DNA of 7,439 nucleotides from positions 1-7,439 of the forward strand of contig JAFSQZ010000075.1 in NCBI GenBank assembly GCA_017446355.1, in the 5' to 3' direction. This document shows, in pieces, positions 5,645 to 7,439 of the stretch. Below the pieces are notes generated by a model. That model did no database searches, was not told the origin of the DNA, and was given only the letters and a program-made list of their open reading frames with translations. Position numbers and translations under genes: made by a program. The stretch's first letter is position 1; each line of letters opens with the position of its first letter. The stretch comes from Neisseriaceae bacterium. GTDB lineage: Bacteria > Pseudomonadota > Gammaproteobacteria > Burkholderiales > Neisseriaceae.

Positions 5645-6931
5645 CTATTTTTTCAAATGGTAGAACGCAGCTTTTCCAGGATAGTAAGCTGATTCGCCCA
5701 ATTCCTCTTCAATACGCAAAAGTTGATTGTATTTTGCCATACGGTCTGAACGGCTTAATGAACCTGTTTTGATTTGCATACAATTGGTTGCAACTGCTAA
5801 ATCAGCGATGGTTGAATCTTCGGTTTCGCCTGAACGATGGCTCATTACGCTGGTGTAGCAATGACGTTTGGCTAAATCAACAGCTTTTAAAGTTTCAGAC
5901 AGCGTGCCAATTTGATTGACTTTCACCAATAACGCGTTGGCAACGCCTTCTTCAATGCCTTTTGCCAAAATTTTTGGATTGGTTACAAACAAATCATCGC
6001 CGACCAATTGTACTTTATCGCCTAGTTTTTTAGTTAAATGTTTCCAGCCTGCCCAATCGTTTTCGTCCATACCATCTTCAATGGAAATAATTGGATATTT
6101 GGCAACTAATCCTGCTAAATAATCTGCAAATTCTTCACTGGTATAAGCTTTACCTTCAGCTGATAAATGGTATTTACCATCTTTATAAAACTCGCTAGAT
6201 GCGCAATCCAAAGCAAAGTAAATGTCTTCGCCCACTTTATAACCTGCTTTTTCAGCGGCTTCGGCAATCAATTGCAAGGCTTCTTCGTGGGTATTTAAGT
6301 TAGGTGCAAAACCTCCTTCATCGCCAACAGTTGTTGGAAAACCTTTACTGTCGCATAATTTTTTCAAGTGATGGAAGACTTCTGCGCCACAACGCAAAGC
6401 ATCACGGAAACTTTTCGCGCCAACAGGCATAATCATAAATTCTTGAATATTCAAGCTATTATTGGCGTGTTCGCCACCGTTAATCACGTTCATCATAGGA
6501 ACAGGCAATGCCATGGGACCTGCGCCACCTAAATAGCGATATAAAGGTAAGCCAGCATCTTCAGCTGCTGCGCGAGCCACCGCCAAAGACACTGCCAAAG
6601 TTGCATTCGCACCTAAATTGGCTTTATTGTCTGTGCCATCTAAATCCAACATTATTTGGTCAATATGAGCTTGTTCGGAAGCATCAATACCGATTAAAGC
6701 TTCTGCAATTTCATTGTTTACGTGTTCAACAGCTTTTAATACGCCTTTGCCTAAATAACGCGCAGCATCGCCATCGCGTAATTCTAAAGCTTCACGTTGA
6801 CCAGTGGACGCACCGCTTGGTACGGCTGCACGACCCATCACGCCGCTTTCCAGTAAAACATCACATTCAACAGTTGGATTACCACGAGAATCTAAAATTT
6901 CACGTGCGAAAATATCAAGAATGGCACTCAC
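5645..6931 (-). CDS. eno: Enolase (phosphopyruvate hydratase)
   Basis: This 428-residue glycolytic enzyme converts 2-phosphoglycerate to phosphoenolpyruvate in the cytosol; in many bacteria it is also found on the surface or in RNA-degradation complexes. The N-terminal IFAREILDSRGNPT (7-20) and the catalytic loop PSGASTGQREALELRDGD (38-55) are standard. The active site is complete: proton-donor E205 (GDEGGF), Mg ligands D242 (ALDCASSEF), E285 (SIEDGMDEND) and D312 (VGDDLF), base K337 (LLVKVNQIGT) and H365 (SHRSGETED). Length matches Neisseria enolases. The start is GTG at 6929-6931, with AAGGAG (6938-6943) six bases upstream. The frame is open further, to 7132, but that extension reads through the promoter and has no homologous sequence. 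The gene stands alone, convergent with the MBL hydrolase and divergent from the PepSY-like gene. Confidence 0.98.
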   Translation of the reverse strand: MSAILDIFAREILDSRGNPTVECDVLLESGVMGRAAVPSGASTGQREALELRDGDAARYLGKGVLKAVEHVNNEIAEALIGIDASEQAHIDQIMLDLDGTDNKANLGANATLAVSLAVARAAAEDAGLPLYRYLGGAGPMALPVPMMNVINGGEHANNSLNIQEFMIMPVGAKSFRDALRCGAEVFHHLKKLCDSKGFPTTVGDEGGFAPNLNTHEEALQLIAEAAEKAGYKVGEDIYFALDCASSEFYKDGKYHLSAEGKAYTSEEFADYLAGLVAKYPIISIEDGMDENDWAGWKHLTKKLGDKVQLVGDDLFVTNPKILAKGIEEGVANALLVKVNQIGTLSETLKAVDLAKRHCYTSVMSHRSGETEDSTIADLAVATNCMQIKTGSLSRSDRMAKYNQLLRIEEELGESAYYPGKAAFYHLKK

Positions 6932-6979
6932 AAAATGCTCCTTATCTTTTAAAGTGTATGAGAAATAAAAATCCGCGAA

Positions 6980-7007
6980 ATTATAGCGTTTTTCTGATTG
7001 TTTACAA
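6980..7007 (-). promoter_or_regulatory. eno promoter, sigma-70 type
   Basis: On the minus strand TTGTAA (7002-7007) and a perfect TATAAT (6980-6985) are 16 bases apart. Transcription would begin near 6973, giving a leader of about 40 bases that contains the strong AAGGAG site. This promoter settles the GTG start, since any longer protein would have to be translated from upstream of it. Confidence 0.75.
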
Positions 7008-7066
7008 AATGCTTTCTGATAAGTTTTTGCAAACGAAGTTTCTTTATGTTTTAAATAGCCAATGTG

Positions 7067-7081
7067 TTCAGGCTGCCTGAA
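7067..7081. repeat. Palindromic DUS upstream of eno
   Basis: TTCAGGCTGCCTGAA is a 15-bp palindrome around one base. It reads AGGCTGCCTGAA on the plus strand (7070-7081) and AGGCAGCCTGAA on the minus strand (7067-7078). It lies in the 274-bp gap between the divergent eno and PepSY-like genes, about 60 bp upstream of the eno -35 box. Confidence 0.85.
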
Positions 7082-7205
7082 AAGTAACAATTTATTACAA
7101 TCATCTTTACTGATTTTAATGTTATGCAGCAATAAAGTGATTTACAATGCGCGCGTTATTTGCAAGCAGTAAATAACTGATGGTATTTGATATGAGGAGT
7201 AAACC

Positions 7206-7439
7206 ATGAACACAAACACAAAAGCATTATTGGCAGCAACTGTTTTAACAACACTTGCAACACCTGTTTTGGCAAAAGAACAAGTGGTTTTTGAAGCTAA
7301 ACCAGGAGTGGTGAAAAAAAAGATTGCCAATCATCAGCAAAATACACAGTACATTAGTCATGAACAAGCACGCAATATTGCACTTGAAAAAATGGGCGGA
7401 GGCATTATTGGTGATATTGATTTTGAGTATAGTCGTCGT
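7206..7439 (+). CDS. Secreted PepSY-domain-like protein, 3' end outside window
   Basis: The first 78 codons of a plus-strand gene run off the right edge without a stop. ATG at 7206 follows GAGGAG (7194-7199) with a six-base spacer, a strong ribosome site. The N-terminus MNTNTKALLAATVLTTLATP followed by VLA (21-23) is a signal peptide, with cleavage expected before KEQ. After a short lysine-rich linker, YISHEQARNIALEKMGGGII (49-68) followed by GDIDFEYSRR resembles the first helix and strand of a PepSY domain (ISxEQAxxIAL, then a G-containing turn and a beta strand). PepSY proteins are small periplasmic or membrane modules proposed to restrain proteases or bind heme or metal-linked partners; no specific role can be assigned here. 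The assignment rests on one partial repeat unit, so it is moderate. Confidence 0.75.
   Translation, partial: MNTNTKALLAATVLTTLATPVLAKEQVVFEAKPGVVKKKIANHQQNTQYISHEQARNIALEKMGGGIIGDIDFEYSRR

Noticed and set aside
6508..7080. 190-codon plus-strand frame opposite enolase
   Set aside because: It is a shadow of eno: the composition reflects the antisense of enolase codons (many L, H, R, Q), and it continues through the eno promoter with no domain.
6932..7132. Upstream extension of the enolase reading frame by 67 codons
   Set aside because: It contains the TTGTAA/TATAAT promoter and the DUS palindrome. The GTG at 6931 has an ideal Shine-Dalgarno sequence and gives exactly the family length of 428 residues.
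7141..7190. Promoter for the PepSY-like gene (TTTACA or TTGCAA with a downstream AT-rich box)
   Set aside because: No pair of boxes has both acceptable sequence and 16-18 base spacing, so I cannot support a position.
7142..7330. 62-codon minus-strand frame opposite the PepSY-like gene
   Set aside because: It is antisense to a better-supported gene with ribosome site and signal peptide, and its protein has no recognisable features.

Overview
The window most likely comes from a low-GC member of the Neisseriaceae. The best evidence is the density of a DNA-uptake-sequence (DUS)-like word. The 10-mer GCTGCCTGAA occurs 11 times on the two strands, in genes and between them. Four copies extend to the exact 12-mer AGGCTGCCTGAA. 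From memory this is the Simonsiella-type dialect, distinct from the ATGCCGTCTGAA of Neisseria meningitidis; the related AGGCAGCCTGAA of Kingella also appears, mostly as the other strand of palindromic copies. Gene content and order fit this: rsmB, a DUF4390 gene and ntrY lie in a row, as in Neisseria genomes.

Layout. Positions 1-45 hold five perfect copies of a 9-bp repeat, cut by the window edge. A minus-strand block follows, read right to left: ridA (4135-4521), rsmB (2816-4075), a secreted DUF4390 protein (2188-2760) and the sensor kinase ntrY (48-2156). The partner response regulator ntrX would be expected just beyond the left edge. The gene-poor stretch 4522-4874 holds the ridA promoter, an inverted DUS pair and a roughly 150-bp decayed insertion-sequence remnant. 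To its right, a plus-strand metallo-beta-lactamase-fold hydrolase (4899-5537) converges on enolase (minus, 5645-6931) across a long inverted repeat. Enolase has a good sigma-70-type promoter. Divergent from it, a secreted PepSY-like protein starts at 7206 and runs off the right edge.

How the genes work together. Most are housekeeping: glycolysis (eno), reactive-enamine detoxification (ridA), 16S rRNA m5C methylation (rsmB) and a thioester-hydrolase-like MBL enzyme. NtrY is the regulatory element; in Neisseria the NtrYX pair has been linked to control of respiratory enzymes. I see no phage, defence, toxin-antitoxin, CRISPR or secondary-metabolite system. The least ordinary material is non-coding: the 9-bp array, palindromic DUS that read as two dialects on opposite strands, inverted DUS pairs without the U-tracts of terminators, and the IS remnant.
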